From the NCBI GenBank assembly GCA_028751875.1, contig CM054145.1, positions 5,335,752 to 5,399,751 of the forward strand: a stretch of DNA of 64,000 nucleotides, read 5' to 3'. Of this stretch, positions 22,795 to 35,023 are shown in pieces; positions within the stretch are counted from its first letter, which is position 1, and each line of letters starts with the position of its first letter. Source of the stretch: Rapana venosa (taxonomy: Eukaryota > Mollusca > Gastropoda > Neogastropoda > Muricidae). A program made the position numbers and the translations under genes. The notes below the pieces were generated by a model, which was not told where the DNA came from, searched no databases, and saw only the letters and a program-made list of their open reading frames with translations.

Positions 22795-24420
22795 CAGCTC
22801 ATTTTGGTGGACATGGTTATACCCAAGTACTTGTAGGAATTCACGACTTCTAATTTTTCATTTCCATAGAACCAGTTCTCTTTTGATGCTAAAACCCCTC
22901 CTTTTCTGAACACCATTACTTTACTTTTTTCCAGATTTACTTTCAAGCCTAGCCTCTCTGATGAGGAAAACAGCAGGTTGAGTTGGTTCTGTAAGTCAAT
23001 AACAGAGTATGACATTAAGACAATATCATCGGCAAACATCATAATGAACAACTTTGTTTCAGTTGGTGACAAGCGTATTGCATGCTTCCCGTGACTCAAT
23101 ATTTCATGTGCCAGTTCATTAATAAGAAAAGAAAAGAGTATTGGTGAAGCAACACAACCTTGTTTTAGACCTTGGACACATTAAAAAAAATCTGAATATT
23201 CATTACCGTTTCTCACACACATCTTGACAGTATCATACAAGCTTCTTAAAATGTTTAGCATCTTACTGTGTACCCCTGCTCTGAATAAAACAGACCACAA
23301 CACAGGACGTTGAATACTATCTATGCTTTACAAAAATCTATATAAGCCACATACAGTTTTGCATTATTCAAAAACTGTTTCTGTATACAAGCATGTAGGG
23401 TGAACACATGATCCACTGTAATGTCTTCAGAATCCTGCCTGGCTTTCATCTATCTTATTGTTGCTTTCTGCCCATTCATACAATCTTTTGTTAAGAATGG
23501 ACGTAAAAACTTTGCATAGTGAGCTAATCAAAGATATTCCCCTATAATTACTAGGGTCATCAGTTTTTCCCTTTTTGTGGAGTGGCACAATTATAGGCTT
23601 GGTCCATTCAATGGGGTAAACACCTGTGTCAAGCATACTATTAAACATCCTAAGGAGGAATGGCATGATAGCACCCACCGATGCTTTAAGCATTTCATTG
23701 AGAATGCCATCAGGACCAGCGGCCTTCCCATTACCTAGATGTCTAACTGCTGTTTTAATCTCTTCTTCTGTTATGACCCTGTCCAGAAACTGATCCCCCT
23801 CTCCTTCCCCTGCTATAACATTGTCACCCTGCCCTCTTGTTTCCCCAGCGCCTGCATTCAGTAGCATATTAAAGTGTTCAAGCCATGCTTCTGTAGTTAT
23901 TTCACTCACAGGAGCCGCCCTGTATCGTGATTTCCTGATTGATGACCAAAATAGTTTTGGATCATTCAGTGAGTTTATGAGTGCCTCAAGTTGGATCTTT
24001 TTATAATCTTGTGCTTTATGTTTAAGCGTATTTTTATAGTCTTTTCTTCTTTCCTGATAACATTGTTTGTCCTCCTCTTTTTTGGTTTTCTTATACTTCC
24101 TTAGTTGCCTTCTAGCAAGCCTTTTCTTTTCCACACATTCTTGGTCATACCATGGAGAAAATCTTTTGGACATCCCAGCTTTCCCCCCGACATTTTTAAT
24201 CATGCCTTGAGCTGCATGTTTCATAATGCTGTTAAATACTTCAAGTGCCTGATCTATGTCTACTGTGGTGAGTTGCACAGCCTCTTGCACTTTGTTTTGG
24301 AATTCTGCAGATATCATATATTCACAAAACTCCTCCTTCTTGTCTTCATTCCAGATGATTTTACTTACCGATTTTTCCTTCTTTGTAACTCTGTTCTGTA
24401 GTTGTTTTAAGCACAACTTT
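22795..24420 (-). mobile_element. Minus-strand LINE, reverse transcriptase part
   Basis: From the high-coordinate end: a basic linker (WNEDKKEEFCEYM...), then GKAAGPDGI, SNYRGISLISSLCKVF and DESQAGF of RT motifs 1-2b. After a one-base slip at 23,427 come VAYIDFCKA followed by a stop where the motif A Asp belongs, LKQGCVASPILFSFLINE (motif B), MFADDIVLM (motif C) and LGLKVNLEKSKVMVF. It stops at 22,795 where the RTE inserted. A dead element, but all core RT blocks are recognisable in order. Confidence 0.9.
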
Positions 24421-25190
24421 AAGTGGCATGTGGGATGATTCTATTCTTTCCTCCACACGTAAATCAGTTAAACTGTCAGCTAGATGACAAGTAGATATAC
24501 AATAATCTACAACACTATTGCCCTGAGGGCATATGTCAGTATACTTACTTGATTCAGGTACATTACATGAACCGTTCATGATTTTTAAATCAAAAGATAC
24601 ACAAAAATCAAGAAGAGCAGTACCAAAACCATTTAGGACATCATCATCTGACACTCGTCCATGAAACATCAATTCATCACTGTCTTTCAGGTTTTGTGTG
24701 AAATTATCTAAGGTTCGCTGTGTGTTTACCTGGTAATCTGCAGTCCTTGCATTCAAGTCCCCAACAAGAAGAACATCACAATCCTCTTGACCCTCCATTA
24801 TATTCCCCAATATAATTTCCACATCATGTAAATAACAAGCAGAACCACTTCTTTGGTAGTATGGACTCCCACTAGGTGGGATGTAGGTAGGTATCAGCAT
24901 AACATCATTGATTCCACCATACAGTGATTTCGACAGTCTTAGTATTAACAAATGATCGTTTGAATAGTCAACTGTTAGTACATGTGGGGCAATGTTTTTC
25001 TTAATCATACACAGAATACCCCCTGAGCGACGACCCTGATGGGAGAGTTTGATAGCAGGAGACATGTACTTCACATGATTGATAAAGTGATAAGACAAGT
25101 CAAAGCAGTTGTCCAGGAATGTTTCCACCAGGCACACTACATCGAAGTCACTCACATATTTCATAAAATCACTGTCACCCAGCTGATGTG
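24361..25190 (-). mobile_element. Minus-strand LINE, apurinic-type endonuclease part
   Basis: An open frame reads VVCLVETFLDN (metal-binding Glu), LLVGDLNARTADY (Asp/Asn motif), SVVDYCI and SSHMPLKV, where the family has SDH, so the first residue of the terminal catalytic pair is changed from Asp to Ser. A frameshift near 24,390 leads into the RT part. The element's 5' end is lost in a GT/GAGA microsatellite at 25,183-25,214, removing the start of the endonuclease domain and any ORF1. Confidence 0.9.
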
Positions 25191-25412
25191 TGTGTGTGTG
25201 TGTGTGAGAGAGAAAGTTCCAATAAGTATGCATGATTATTAACATAATACAACAATAAAGACTATAATTATAACTGTGAATTTTTAATCAAATCTGATTT
25301 CTTATAGGGAGTATGCTTTGTGTCTGCTTTGGGCCTGCTACGTTTATATGTGTTTGCTTTGTTTTGCATTGTGTTCTCTATTTAGTACTATAGACATACA
25401 GCCAGTCACACT

Positions 25413-25419
<7 letters not shown>

Positions 25420-25495
<76 letters not shown>
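25420..25495. repeat. (TA)n microsatellite, about 37 units
   Basis: Uninterrupted alternating TA directly beside the 3' tail of the inverted RTE fragment at 25,495-25,740, as if the element inserted into TA-rich sequence or its tail seeded the expansion. Confidence 0.95.
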
Positions 25496-25496
<1 letters not shown>

Positions 25497-25740
25497 TTCT
25501 TCTTCCTTTTTTGTCATGTTTCTCCCAGGGGAGGTTTGACATTGATGAGCCTTCTCCATCTCTCTGTTTTGAGCTTCCTCCTTATTTATGCCCCTTTCTC
25601 TAAGATCATCTGCAATACAGGTAGCCCAGGTTTTGCTAGGTCTTCCCTTTGGTCTCTTTCCATCCACTACGAAGTTCATTGCTCTTTTTATGATGTGGTG
25701 GTCTGCTTTCCGTTGAACGTGCCCAAACCTGCACAGTCTA
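25495..25740 (-). mobile_element. 5'-truncated RTE LINE, second copy
   Basis: The minus strand encodes FVVDGKRPKGRPSKTWATCI...LRERGINKEEAQNRE and, after a slip, the same C-terminus as 17,413-17,723. It ends in a GAAGAAGAA tail against the (TA)n array. No clean target duplication can be defined because one flank is the microsatellite. Confidence 0.85.
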
Positions 25741-25904
25741 TAACTATATTATGTGATTATATATAAAATCACAGCTATTTACAGTAGATTTCTTACAGAA
25801 GAGGAATATGATGTAAAGCTTCAGCAACTGATACTTTCTGAAAGTTCTATAGGATACTTCTTGCAAATTGGTATCCTTTCATGAACACATTTTTTTTTTA
25901 AAAT

Positions 25905-26090
25905 GCATGCACACAGGTGTTATGTTTAGACACTGTACCTGAAGTCAGAATGTTGACAACTAAATGGTGGGGTAAAACAATTGCACATGTAAAAAATCCC
26001 ACCATCGTTGAACCTTGGCGCTCTAGTCGAGGAACAGAAGAAAGTATTAACAAAATATTCTCTTTTTTTCCCACTGTGCAACCATACTCA
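25905..26090 (+). mobile_element. 3' part of a leucine-tRNA-type SINE
   Basis: GAAGTCAGAATGTTG-CAACTAAATGGTGGGGTAAAA and ...CACATGTAAAAAATCCCACC...GAACCTTGG-GCTCTAG parallels the 3' body of the full SINE at 55,560-55,950. The tRNA head is missing. Confidence 0.6.
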
Positions 26091-26719
26091 AATTCCAAAA
26101 AGAATACAAGTGACACATATAACTACACATGGAAAACTACTCTGAATCTATCATGGACTTTTTCTATTTGTCACACTCACAAAGACGCTATACACATGTC
26201 CATGCGTGTCAGTGGTCATGAGATAATGCACATGTCAAAAAAGCCAGCAATTGTGACCCCTCTGAATCTCCATCCACTATATCATGAACAGTAGCTTGGA
26301 TGCTTGCCACATTCCAACTTCGGGACGGTGTCTACACACACCATGAGACCAGTGTGCATGTGTTTTGGGATTTTTTTTTCTCGTTTTGTCATCCGCTCCT
26401 ACTGGCACGAAATGGCCTACTCTTCCAAAAGGTGGAACTGGTTTTAACAGGTGCCTCAGTGGTGTCATGAACCCAGCCTGTCAGATCATGAACTCAAGGC
26501 TATCCTAATCACCAGGCTAGCCTGCCCCCCACCCCCTGGATTTTTTTTAAGCTGAAAAAAAAATGGTGATGCTCTTGTGGCAAACATCTTTTCAGGGGTA
26601 AAGCAGTTGGCATTTCACACAGAACAAAACTACTAAGACTATGTATCAGTGGCATTGAACAGAAATGAGAAGCTAGACTAGACAAGAAAAGAGCAGAACA
26701 AAATGAAACACTTGTCAAC

Positions 26720-26935
26720 TTTTAAAATCTGATTAAAACTGTTCAAATATAAACGGATTAAAACACGGTTTAAAACCAAGTCTTCAGTCATTCCTTGTAC
26801 CGACATCCTGGCCAATCTTAAGGGTCGACCCACAACAGTCACTGCATTGTAGGAGAAGCATATAAATGACAAATAAGATACAACCAAACCCAGATTCCTG
26901 AAAACCAACTTTATTCTTAATACCCAACAAGGACA
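26720..26935 (+). repeat. Dispersed repeat R1, diverged copy
   Basis: Shares GTCATTCCTTGTACC, GGCCAATCTTAAGGGTCGACCC, GTCACTGCATTGTAGGAGAA and CCCAGATTCCTGAAAACCAAC with the R1 copies at 1,205, 31,918 and 42,045. The start (ACCACAGAGG) is missing or diverged. Confidence 0.7.
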
Positions 26936-29250
26936 TCTTCAATAAATATTCGTCAGCGACAGACATCTGAATACATGTGAATGTGTTGTTTATGTATATT
27001 TGATGGACTGACTGAGTACACTTGAATGTGAAGAAGGGGAGAAAGTGAGACAGGCAAAAAGAGAGAGAGAACTACTGATAAAATGTGAAGTAGCAATATC
27101 TCAGATCTTGTGCACATACTCTACATTAGTAAACACAGTCAGTCAGTCATAAATGGAACTCTGAACAAAGACCTTGGGCAAGTTTTTGTTTTATTCAGTC
27201 TCATGATTTTTGCACATATTTGCAATACTTTCATTCAAGTGTTGACAAGTCATTCTGAAGTTTCCTGTTCACTTTGTTTTTATTTCTGCTGCAAGCCAGC
27301 TACCCAACCCTACTCCAGCCTCTCTTTTTTGGCTGAAGGGGGAGGTAGGCTTTTCCCAATGCTCTGACCAGCAGTGACACAACGACAAACCCACTGACTT
27401 TTGTTCACTTTAGAATTTACACACTACTATTTGAAATCTCAGACAGCAATGGTGGGTTTATTGCAATATGCTTTTAAAACACAGAAGTGACAAAAAGTGT
27501 AAGTCTAACCATGTTATCTTTAGAGCCAGAAAGCACAAACCCACTGAACATAAGTGCAAAACATCAGCATGTAAGTTTTTAAAAGAACCAGGAGTTGTAC
27601 AAAACTTGTATTTTTCTCAGGAAAGAAACTTAGCTGGGTAGTCAAGTGCCAGTGGTGTGTGCTCACCACAAACAGGACAAATGAAATGATTACAGGAAAC
27701 ATTTTGTTGATTTCTAAAGGAACATTTTCTCTATTCATTCTGATGGCCAAGCTTGCATTCTTTCATACACATGATATAGTAATTCAATTGGGTTGTAAAA
27801 GTATCCACACCTTTGTACATTTTCAGTTCGGATTCTAGAACAAGCTCAACTGGACTTGAGGGGAAAACCCCCCCAGTCTTTTTATTTGATGAGTGTACTA
27901 ACAGAGCAATGAAACCACTGATGTTTGCAACACAAAAGCAAAACATTTAAAATGGTACGGGCAAGTGAGGTTCCCAATTCACCCTTGCATGGGAGTAAAA
28001 TCAATTGGAAAGCAGCTTCAAATGCAATACATTTTAAAATGACTCGCATAAAACTCGTTTTGACAGTCCCTGTAATAGGAAACAGGGGATGGGGGAGCAA
28101 ACAAAGTGGAGGGCATTAACTGCATGTCTTAATTAAAACAGTCTACCAGATACCACAAAAGCTTTATTTAACAATTTTACAAAGAGGATAGGTCAAAGAC
28201 ATGATTTAAGCCATGTCCTTCATGTCCTTATGCTCAAGATTTGATACAGGCAACAAGATACTCACATATACTACCTTTCACTTGAAGGTGAAAACTGGGG
28301 GCATTGTTTGAAATGGTACATGCCACTAAACTAATTATACAACTGCCCAGATAAAGCTGAGAAATTTCAAGCCTCCAAAATAAAATTTGAAACATTGAAT
28401 GGAAAAAAACAACAACAACAAACAACTGAAACCAACAAAAACATTAAAAAAACAACACATTTCTAAATATATAAATTTGAAAGCATTGTACGATTCATTT
28501 AAGAAAAGGCAATAATTATATTTGGCAGAAAAATAATTATAAGTTTTATTGAGTCTCAGTTTATGCACTGCAGAATAATAATTTAAAAAACTGTTTAAAA
28601 AGATGCAAGTCATGCAACCCAATGGGGGAAAAGAAACCTCACAACACACACATGCCCTTTACAGCTGGAGTATAGATCAGCCCAAAACAGGCAAATACTG
28701 CCTGAGCAAAACCTTGAAGTAACCACTAACTTTAACAACAATGTCAGGCTATGTTGGAGAAATAATCTATAGGTATAGTGGGTAACATAATACCCAAATT
28801 TCACCACGGATTAAGAAAAAAGGCACCTATCTGCGCTCAGTATTTCAAATTGTGTGCCAAAAACCAAAAAAGCAAAAGTAATAGGAACATCAGGTTTTGG
28901 AAGTCAAGTATAGGAAAACTAAATGTTGTTGATTCATAATGTCAAAGGTGTGATCAACAAGAGAAAAATGGAAAAAGGCAAGCACTTTAAACAAGACTGT
29001 CCATCAGCATTCCTTGCTGAAATGCGCGTTTTTGTTCTACTGGACAAAGTGATTTACAGCCAAAAAACCATTAATACAGCCAACTGTTTCATACAACTGC
29101 TTGTAAACAGTTTAAAACCAACCACTGAAAACAACACACATGCTTAACCATGTTCTTGTTTTACACAAGCAAGGTCTCATGACAGCACATAAGCAAAAGC
29201 AAAAAGAAAGGCTGAACAAAACAAAACAAAACAAAAAAACCACCTCCGAT
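26935..29250. other. No recognisable gene
   Basis: Ordinary-quality, AT-rich sequence with many short frames and no domain, splice pattern or repeat I can defend. It could be intron or 3' UTR of an unseen gene. Confidence 0.4.
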
Positions 29251-29372
29251 CCAATCTTCTTGTTTATAGCCTCACCGATCACACAGGCCATATTGGAGCT
29301 ATCACCTTGTAAAATTTTAAACCTCAGAATAAAACTGTGCAATAATATACAGATTGAAACAACCTGTACCAC
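29250..29372 (+). repeat. Dispersed repeat R1, 5' half
   Basis: GTTTATAGCCTCACCGATCACACAGGCCATATTGGAGCT...CACCTTGT, then AATAAAACTGTGCAATAATATACAGATT, the first half of R1. Confidence 0.7.
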
Positions 29373-31751
29373 ACTCTATTATTATCACAGTGATCTGCTA
29401 AAATACATTATTTCACAACATTTGCTACATTGGAATTTTATAAATACCCACATTTGAAGTGAAGCTGCAGAATTAAAAGCATAAATGGACATAATACATA
29501 CAGTATAAAGGTTGGACAAATGCAACACAGCAGATGAGAATTGCAGCAATAAGCACTGATTGATGTCAATTCTTTCACTTAAGTCTTGCAAACACGGCCA
29601 GATCTTTTCTGTGTGGCCTCCAATCTTTTCCCACCAATTAATTTCTTCCTTCCATCATTCTATTTTCCCATTGTTAATCATATTGTGGGGCCTCTGACCA
29701 CTTTTTTACTTTCCAGATTTAAAATAAAATAAAAACCAAAAAAAGGGCTGTCACAAAGTACATTTCTGCCCACGATAGAAATCAAAGACTGCTGGGAGAG
29801 AGGCAGATGGAGCAGTCTGTTAATGAGCTGGAATTGCCCATTACCCCTGACTTACGGCAAAGCAAAATGCAAAAAAGAAATAAGCTGAAAGGACACACCA
29901 AACACAAGATGCCTTCAATATTATACATATTATAGGATGAAAGGCAAAAAAGCTTTTCTTACACCAAATTTTGTCAAATAACACAAAAAAGGGGAGAAAT
30001 GCCAAGATGTACAAGCATTTTCTCCCCCACTGACCTATAATACTTTCTACCCACCCCTCCTTTCTAATAAAATAGTTTTCTGTAATGCATCCTCACCCTC
30101 TCCTACTACCTTCCCCAGTGAGAATTCAATGATGCTTTCTAAAACCAGTGCCCCCCCCCCCCCCCCCCCCTCACAAACAAAAATTCCTTCAATTTTTTCC
30201 CCCCAACTCTGTGTGCGCCACAGTGTGTTAAATTGTTCCCAGGCCAATGCAACTGGGGAACGGCCAAGCTTTTCTCCTGACAGCACGCACAGTGGTGTGT
30301 CGAACATTAAAGCAAGCAAAAGTAACTGATCTTACAGTTTAGCGGAACATTCTCACGGTCTCAAAAGATGTTCACGGTCACTACCGGTGCGAAAACAAAG
30401 AACCCTCTATCTATCTATCTATCTATCTGTCCCGTAATCTGACGACCGTGGGGGCACCCTCAAAGACTCGACAACCAGTTCCCTCCATTGCACTCTACTT
30501 TGGGATTTTTCAGTCTGGCTCACTAGTACACCACGCAAGAAAAATGCCAAAACAGCTACGTTAAAGGGGAGTCGCATGCTACCGCTGCTCGAGGCAGAAG
30601 AGGAAACAACTGATACTAACGACTGCTCTGCAAAGAGAAAGATTTAACCAAAATGTTCATCATATCTCTCCTTCTAAACTGATCTTTACCTCTGCTGCTG
30701 AGAAAGCTGTCTGCTGTTAAGTCCATATATCGTTGTATCCACATGCCTTCTGTACTGTGTTGGATGGCCAAACAAAGGGTAAGTTTCAAGGTTAGTGTAA
30801 AGAGTTAGTGTTAGGATTAATTCAAACAGTTGGCATGCGGTTGAGGGTTCTGTCTGTCTGTGTGACTGAATGCATGTGGACACAACAGCATGCAGACATA
30901 ACAGCATGTACCTTTCTTTTTTTTAATGATATCAAATGGCCAGTCCCACCATCTGCAATTTTTTTCCAGACAATTTGGATTTTCTGCCAGGATGCTTTCA
31001 GGCCTTTCATTGAAAAAAAAAGCGCTTTGAGAGAAGTAGTATGTGCCCCAAAAAATAAGTTCTCTATCAGCTGCTCCCCCATTTCATAACAAAACTATCT
31101 TATTGACATGAGCACGTTTTCTACCCATTTGTCTCAACCCCACTTTCCCTTTAACCCCCCTTCTCTTCAAACCACGCACACACACACGCATACATGCACA
31201 CACACAACTACCTCTCTTCATTAAAGCTATATAGCACTTAAGTCTCTAATTTTTTTTATACTTATAAACTCTTGGTACATTAATTTTTCGTTAAACTGTT
31301 CATCTTTTTAATTCACGCAGATGCAAAGTCTGTTATAGGCATGTCATTGGTCATGTTTCAAAGACCTCAGTAGAGACAAGTTTGACAAGTCCTGTCAAGC
31401 CATTGGCCATTTCAGCTCCAGCAGTTTTTGAAGTAATAATTTAATTTCACTAAAAGCATCGATTAATTAGCCCCCCCCTCCCCCAACCCAAGTATACTCA
31501 AACAGATGGGGCATCCATTTCCCCTCTTCTCCCCTTCACACACAAACAGCGATGTGCTTGCTGTATGTACTACACCAAAACTCCACACTGCTTGCCAAGT
31601 CCTGCAAATGTCTTGAAACTTTCCTTCTCTGTCACTGAAATGATGTCTGTGTTATTTCACTAAAGCAAGCTTTTTTTTAACAACCCTGTCAAAGACACAG
31701 AGTGAGAACCAAATAGATGACACCATGTTTGATAGGAGACAATCAGCAGTT

Positions 31752-31934
31752 TCAAGCTTGAAGGCCTTGCCAGGCACAGACTGTGCCATAGACCACATAC
31801 TTGTTGTCTAGTGGAATTTTCATTCCAAGTTCAAAAATATCCCCTCCTAACTTTGACACTGAAGAGCTTGAAGATCTAGACTTTGTCTCATACTTTTGAA
31901 TTAATCCAATCATATTGTTTTGTAGCTCCGCCAA
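31752..31934 (-). CDS. Unrecognised open frame, present in all three units
   Basis: 60 codons on the minus strand, with a Ser-rich stretch KSRSSSSSVSKLGGDIF and the ending NKYVVYGTVCAWQGLQA. The first codons fall in the edge of an R1 repeat, so the frame probably entered the repeat by chance. Unit 2 (40,850-40,990) carries a short deletion around IFELG and unit 3 is damaged. No family recognised; it may be an exon end or a transposon scrap. Confidence 0.25.
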   Translation of the reverse strand: MAELQNNMIGLIQKYETKSRSSSSSVSKLGGDIFELGMKIPLDNKYVVYGTVCAWQGLQA

Positions 31935-32165
31935 CCACAGAGGACATATCAGGGCTGTCGCCTTGTTAAAATATAAATCCTTAAAATAGTAATATACAGA
32001 TTAAAGACCAACAGTATGGTCATTCCTTGTGTCAATACTGACCAACCATACAAGTCAACCCAGGATGGTCACCACACTGTGTAGAACCACATAAACGACA
32101 CGTAAAATGCAATAAAACCAATATCTGAATCCTTCAAAGCAGCCTTCTTAGAGCATGGAACTATA
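31918..32165 (+). repeat. Dispersed repeat R1, full copy in unit 1
   Basis: GCCAACCACAGAGGACATATCAGGGCTGTCGCCTTGTTAAAAT, ATACAGATTAAAGACCAACA, GTCATTCCTTGTGTCAATACTGACC, GTCAACCCAGGATGGTCACC and CTTAGAGCATGGAACTAT in order. Confidence 0.8.
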
Positions 32166-32411
32166 ACACGGTAACTTGTATCAGGTGGAAAATGCCCCAA
32201 TTCTCAGGAAGTCAAAACTGTCTGGTGGAACATCCCAAAACAGGCTCTTTAAGGAGTTTGCATGAAATGAACATTTGATGAGCATCATTACATTGTGTGT
32301 GTGTGTTGTGTACATGGTGTGTGTGTGTGTGCATATATGTGTGTGTATATGTCTAGGTCTTGTATGTATAAAAGCATTTATACAAGATAAATTTGTGTGT
32401 TGATTTTGCAA

Positions 32412-32786
32412 TTATTGATGTATTTCTTCACAAAGAAACGAAAACTCCAAAAAGATGTTTGAAAAAAATTGACACAAGCATTCCCAAGTTAAAGAGTCAG
32501 AACCCCTCAGTGATGCTGAGAGAGCCATAAAATAGCGTACATTTGATGCACGGAAGATCCTGCTACCCCCAACTTCAAACAGGATGAAACACAGTAGTGT
32601 TTGAAATATTATTATCAGACAGCCCACAGAACAAAGGAAGACATACTTGCGCTTCAAATCATCATTGGGAAAGTTTAGAGTATAAATGAACTTTTTATCA
32701 CCCTCATAGACCATAGCCAAGAAAACCATCATTAATAAGTGAATGAAAATTAAGATATGTAGGCCATATGAGACAATTTTATCTTG
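32412..32786 (-). CDS. Unrecognised frame with two hydrophobic segments
   Basis: A stop-free minus-strand frame of about 124 codons. It contains LHILIFIHLLMMVFLAMVYEG and YVFLCSVGCLIIIFQTLLCF, each long enough to span a membrane, separated by a polar loop with NDDLKRKY. Unit 2 (42,572-42,940) keeps the frame with a few residue changes. No splice acceptor of quality precedes it. Adjacent sequence at 32,786-32,860 is a diverged local duplicate of the first segment. Could be an exon of a membrane protein or chance. Confidence 0.3.
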   Translation of the reverse strand, partial: QDKIVSYGLHILIFIHLLMMVFLAMVYEGDKKFIYTLNFPNDDLKRKYVFLCSVGCLIIIFQTLLCFILFEVGGSRIFRASNVRYFMALSASLRGSDSLTWECLCQFFSNIFLEFSFLCEEIHQ

Positions 32787-33639
32787 TCATAAACGATAGC
32801 AAAGAAAACTATCATTACTTACAGAAAGAAAAGAAAGATAACATCGGCCATGTGAGACAAAACCACGAGACTGATCCTGAAGGCAAGACTGAAGCAAAAG
32901 AAAAAAGGCAGACCACCAGCTTCTCTCAGTGCCAACACCACCACCAATCTAGCGGCACGAGAATCCATGAAGTCAGCAGGGCCAGCCAAGACCAGAAGGA
33001 ATGGAGGAGGAGGACAACCTGATGGCTGTCACTGACTGCAGCAGCTAACATCACACCCAGTAATACAACAGATGAGAATTGTCCATACATGAAAAGCTGT
33101 TTTAGCACCAACCTATCACACAGACACTCTTCCTAAAACACGATCCCTAACTTACTACTTTCTCCCCCTCCCTAAACCTCTGCTGGCACCCAAAACCTTA
33201 TCATCACAAAACAAAGCAAAAATTAAAGCGCCCCAAAATAACAACCCCCCGAAAATCATGTAGCATTTGCACACACAATAACTACGGCTCGTCCTCATTA
33301 CAACATAGGTACAACCAGGACCAGTTAATATTTCAAATAATCATTTGAACAATAAAGAACGTGTACCCTTTTGCCCAATTTGCGGTATGGTGAACATCAA
33401 GCAATACTGTACAGGAAGAGATTAAACAAACATTAACAATGTTCAAAGAAAAAATCAGATAACCCTGATATATTATCTTATCAACTGAGCTGTCTTCTAT
33501 GAACCGAAGACAACACTAACAAAAATTGTAGGATGACTGTTAGGTTAGACACCTTTTTTATCGTTCACAAATAGTATAGTCTTTTATAAAAATAAGATTC
33601 ATTCCCTGGAAAAGGCATTATATTTATAAGAATCCTTCT

Positions 33640-33849
33640 CTCTAATTGGCAAGATGTGATATAGTCATATACTTCAACTTATGGTCTGTGATCGGAATAT
33701 CTTCCTCTGACGAGAGGATAATTGAAAATCTAGAAATATATCTGCCATATAAAACATTGTCTCAATTTTACACTGGCATTTCTGATGAAAAAAAACAAGT
33801 ACTGCAAACTGCTTTTAAATTGCTATATACCATGTATGGTCATCTATAA
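33640..33849 (+). CDS. Unrecognised plus-strand open frame kept in units 1 and 2
   Basis: About 67 codons including FNLWSVIGISSSDERIIENL and KTLSQFYTGISDEKKQVLQ. Unit 2 (43,792-44,004) keeps the frame with few changes; unit 3 is broken. Composition is protein-like and not low-complexity, but no ATG start, family or neighbour supports a gene. Confidence 0.25.
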
Positions 33850-34280
33850 AATCAGATTAAAAAAAAAATTTCATAAGACTTTTTAAAGCAAAATTTTCTA
33901 ACCCAGGATAAAAATCAATGATAATTCCACAACTTTTGTTTTTAAAACAAAATTCCTGGCTTGCAACAGCATAAGTTTTGTCGTCCTCCCCCCCCCAAAA
34001 AAAAACAACCCACCCCAAAAACCTATAGTTTTGTCTGTATCTGATTACAATATTATATTTGTTGAAGAAAGGCTATCAGTAATACTTTATCATGAAAGTT
34101 TTATCTCTATTCTTTTCAAACGAACAACTTTGGTGGCCTCAAGGTAAAATAACTAGTTCCCAGTGATCATAACATTGCCACAGTAATAAAGAACTGTAGC
34201 AAAGAATGTGCACAAGTTTGCTTTCATTAATCATTGCTCTGCTTTCTTAACATCAATAATACTTTGCACTTTTTATCACT

Positions 34281-34531
34281 CTATGATGACTTCTTCCACT
34301 GGTGGTTTTCATCTGTCACAGACACAGCATACTCTATGATGACTTCTTCCACTGGTGGTTTTCTTTCATCTGTCACAGACACAGCATACTCTATGATGAC
34401 TTCTTCCACTGGTGGTTTTCTTTCATCTGTCACAGACACAGCATACTCTATGATGACTTCTTCCACTGGTGGTTTTCATCTGTCACAGACACAGCATACT
34501 CTATGATGACTTCTTCCACTGGTGGTTTTCA
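34281..34531. repeat. 57-nt minisatellite, unit 1 (about 4.5 copies)
   Basis: Copies of GACTTCTTCCACTGGTGG...ATCTGTCACAGACACAGCATA. The first and last copies lack TTTC (53 nt), which breaks the minus-strand frame. The flank that encodes the exon start in unit 3 is missing here. Confidence 0.95.
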
Positions 34532-35023
34532 ACATAAAGTATAATTGCCATAGATCAGAATTTGGTACACAAGTTTTTTAAAAGACAAAACTATACCCTT
34601 ATCAACAACAGAAATACACGAAAAGACTTGACCCCTGCTCACGGTCGGGGTAGGACGTGTTTCGCAGCGCTCCGGCCAAATGGTCTGAATTCGACTTTCA
34701 GTGTCGCTGGTTCATAGGACAGAAAGAAGATGTGCACTGAAAGGGCGTGGCTTTCATAGAGACAGCAACTACTGGCTAGAGTTGTGGGTTGCATTTGACT
34801 GGGAAAGAAACTAGGTGGAAAGAAACTGGATGAAAAGAAACTGGATGATGCTGTTTGTCCCCTATTTTCTTCCTTTCCTTTTGTGACGGAAAGACACGGT
34901 ACGTAAATTGTATTTTCAGTGTCAATTTTTTTTCATTCACGATATACAACCGAAGTGCCTGATAAGAGAAGCAGTGTAGGAGCCTTGGGTTATAAGCTGT
35001 TGCTTACTTGCTTACAGTGAGAA

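Noticed and set aside
32820..33060. Frame with QTTSFSQCQHHHQSSGTRIH as a gene
   Set aside because: Similar sequence recurs at 38,640-38,840 and in each unit. It looks like a decayed RTE-type LINE C-terminus or other dispersed repeat, but I could not confirm which.
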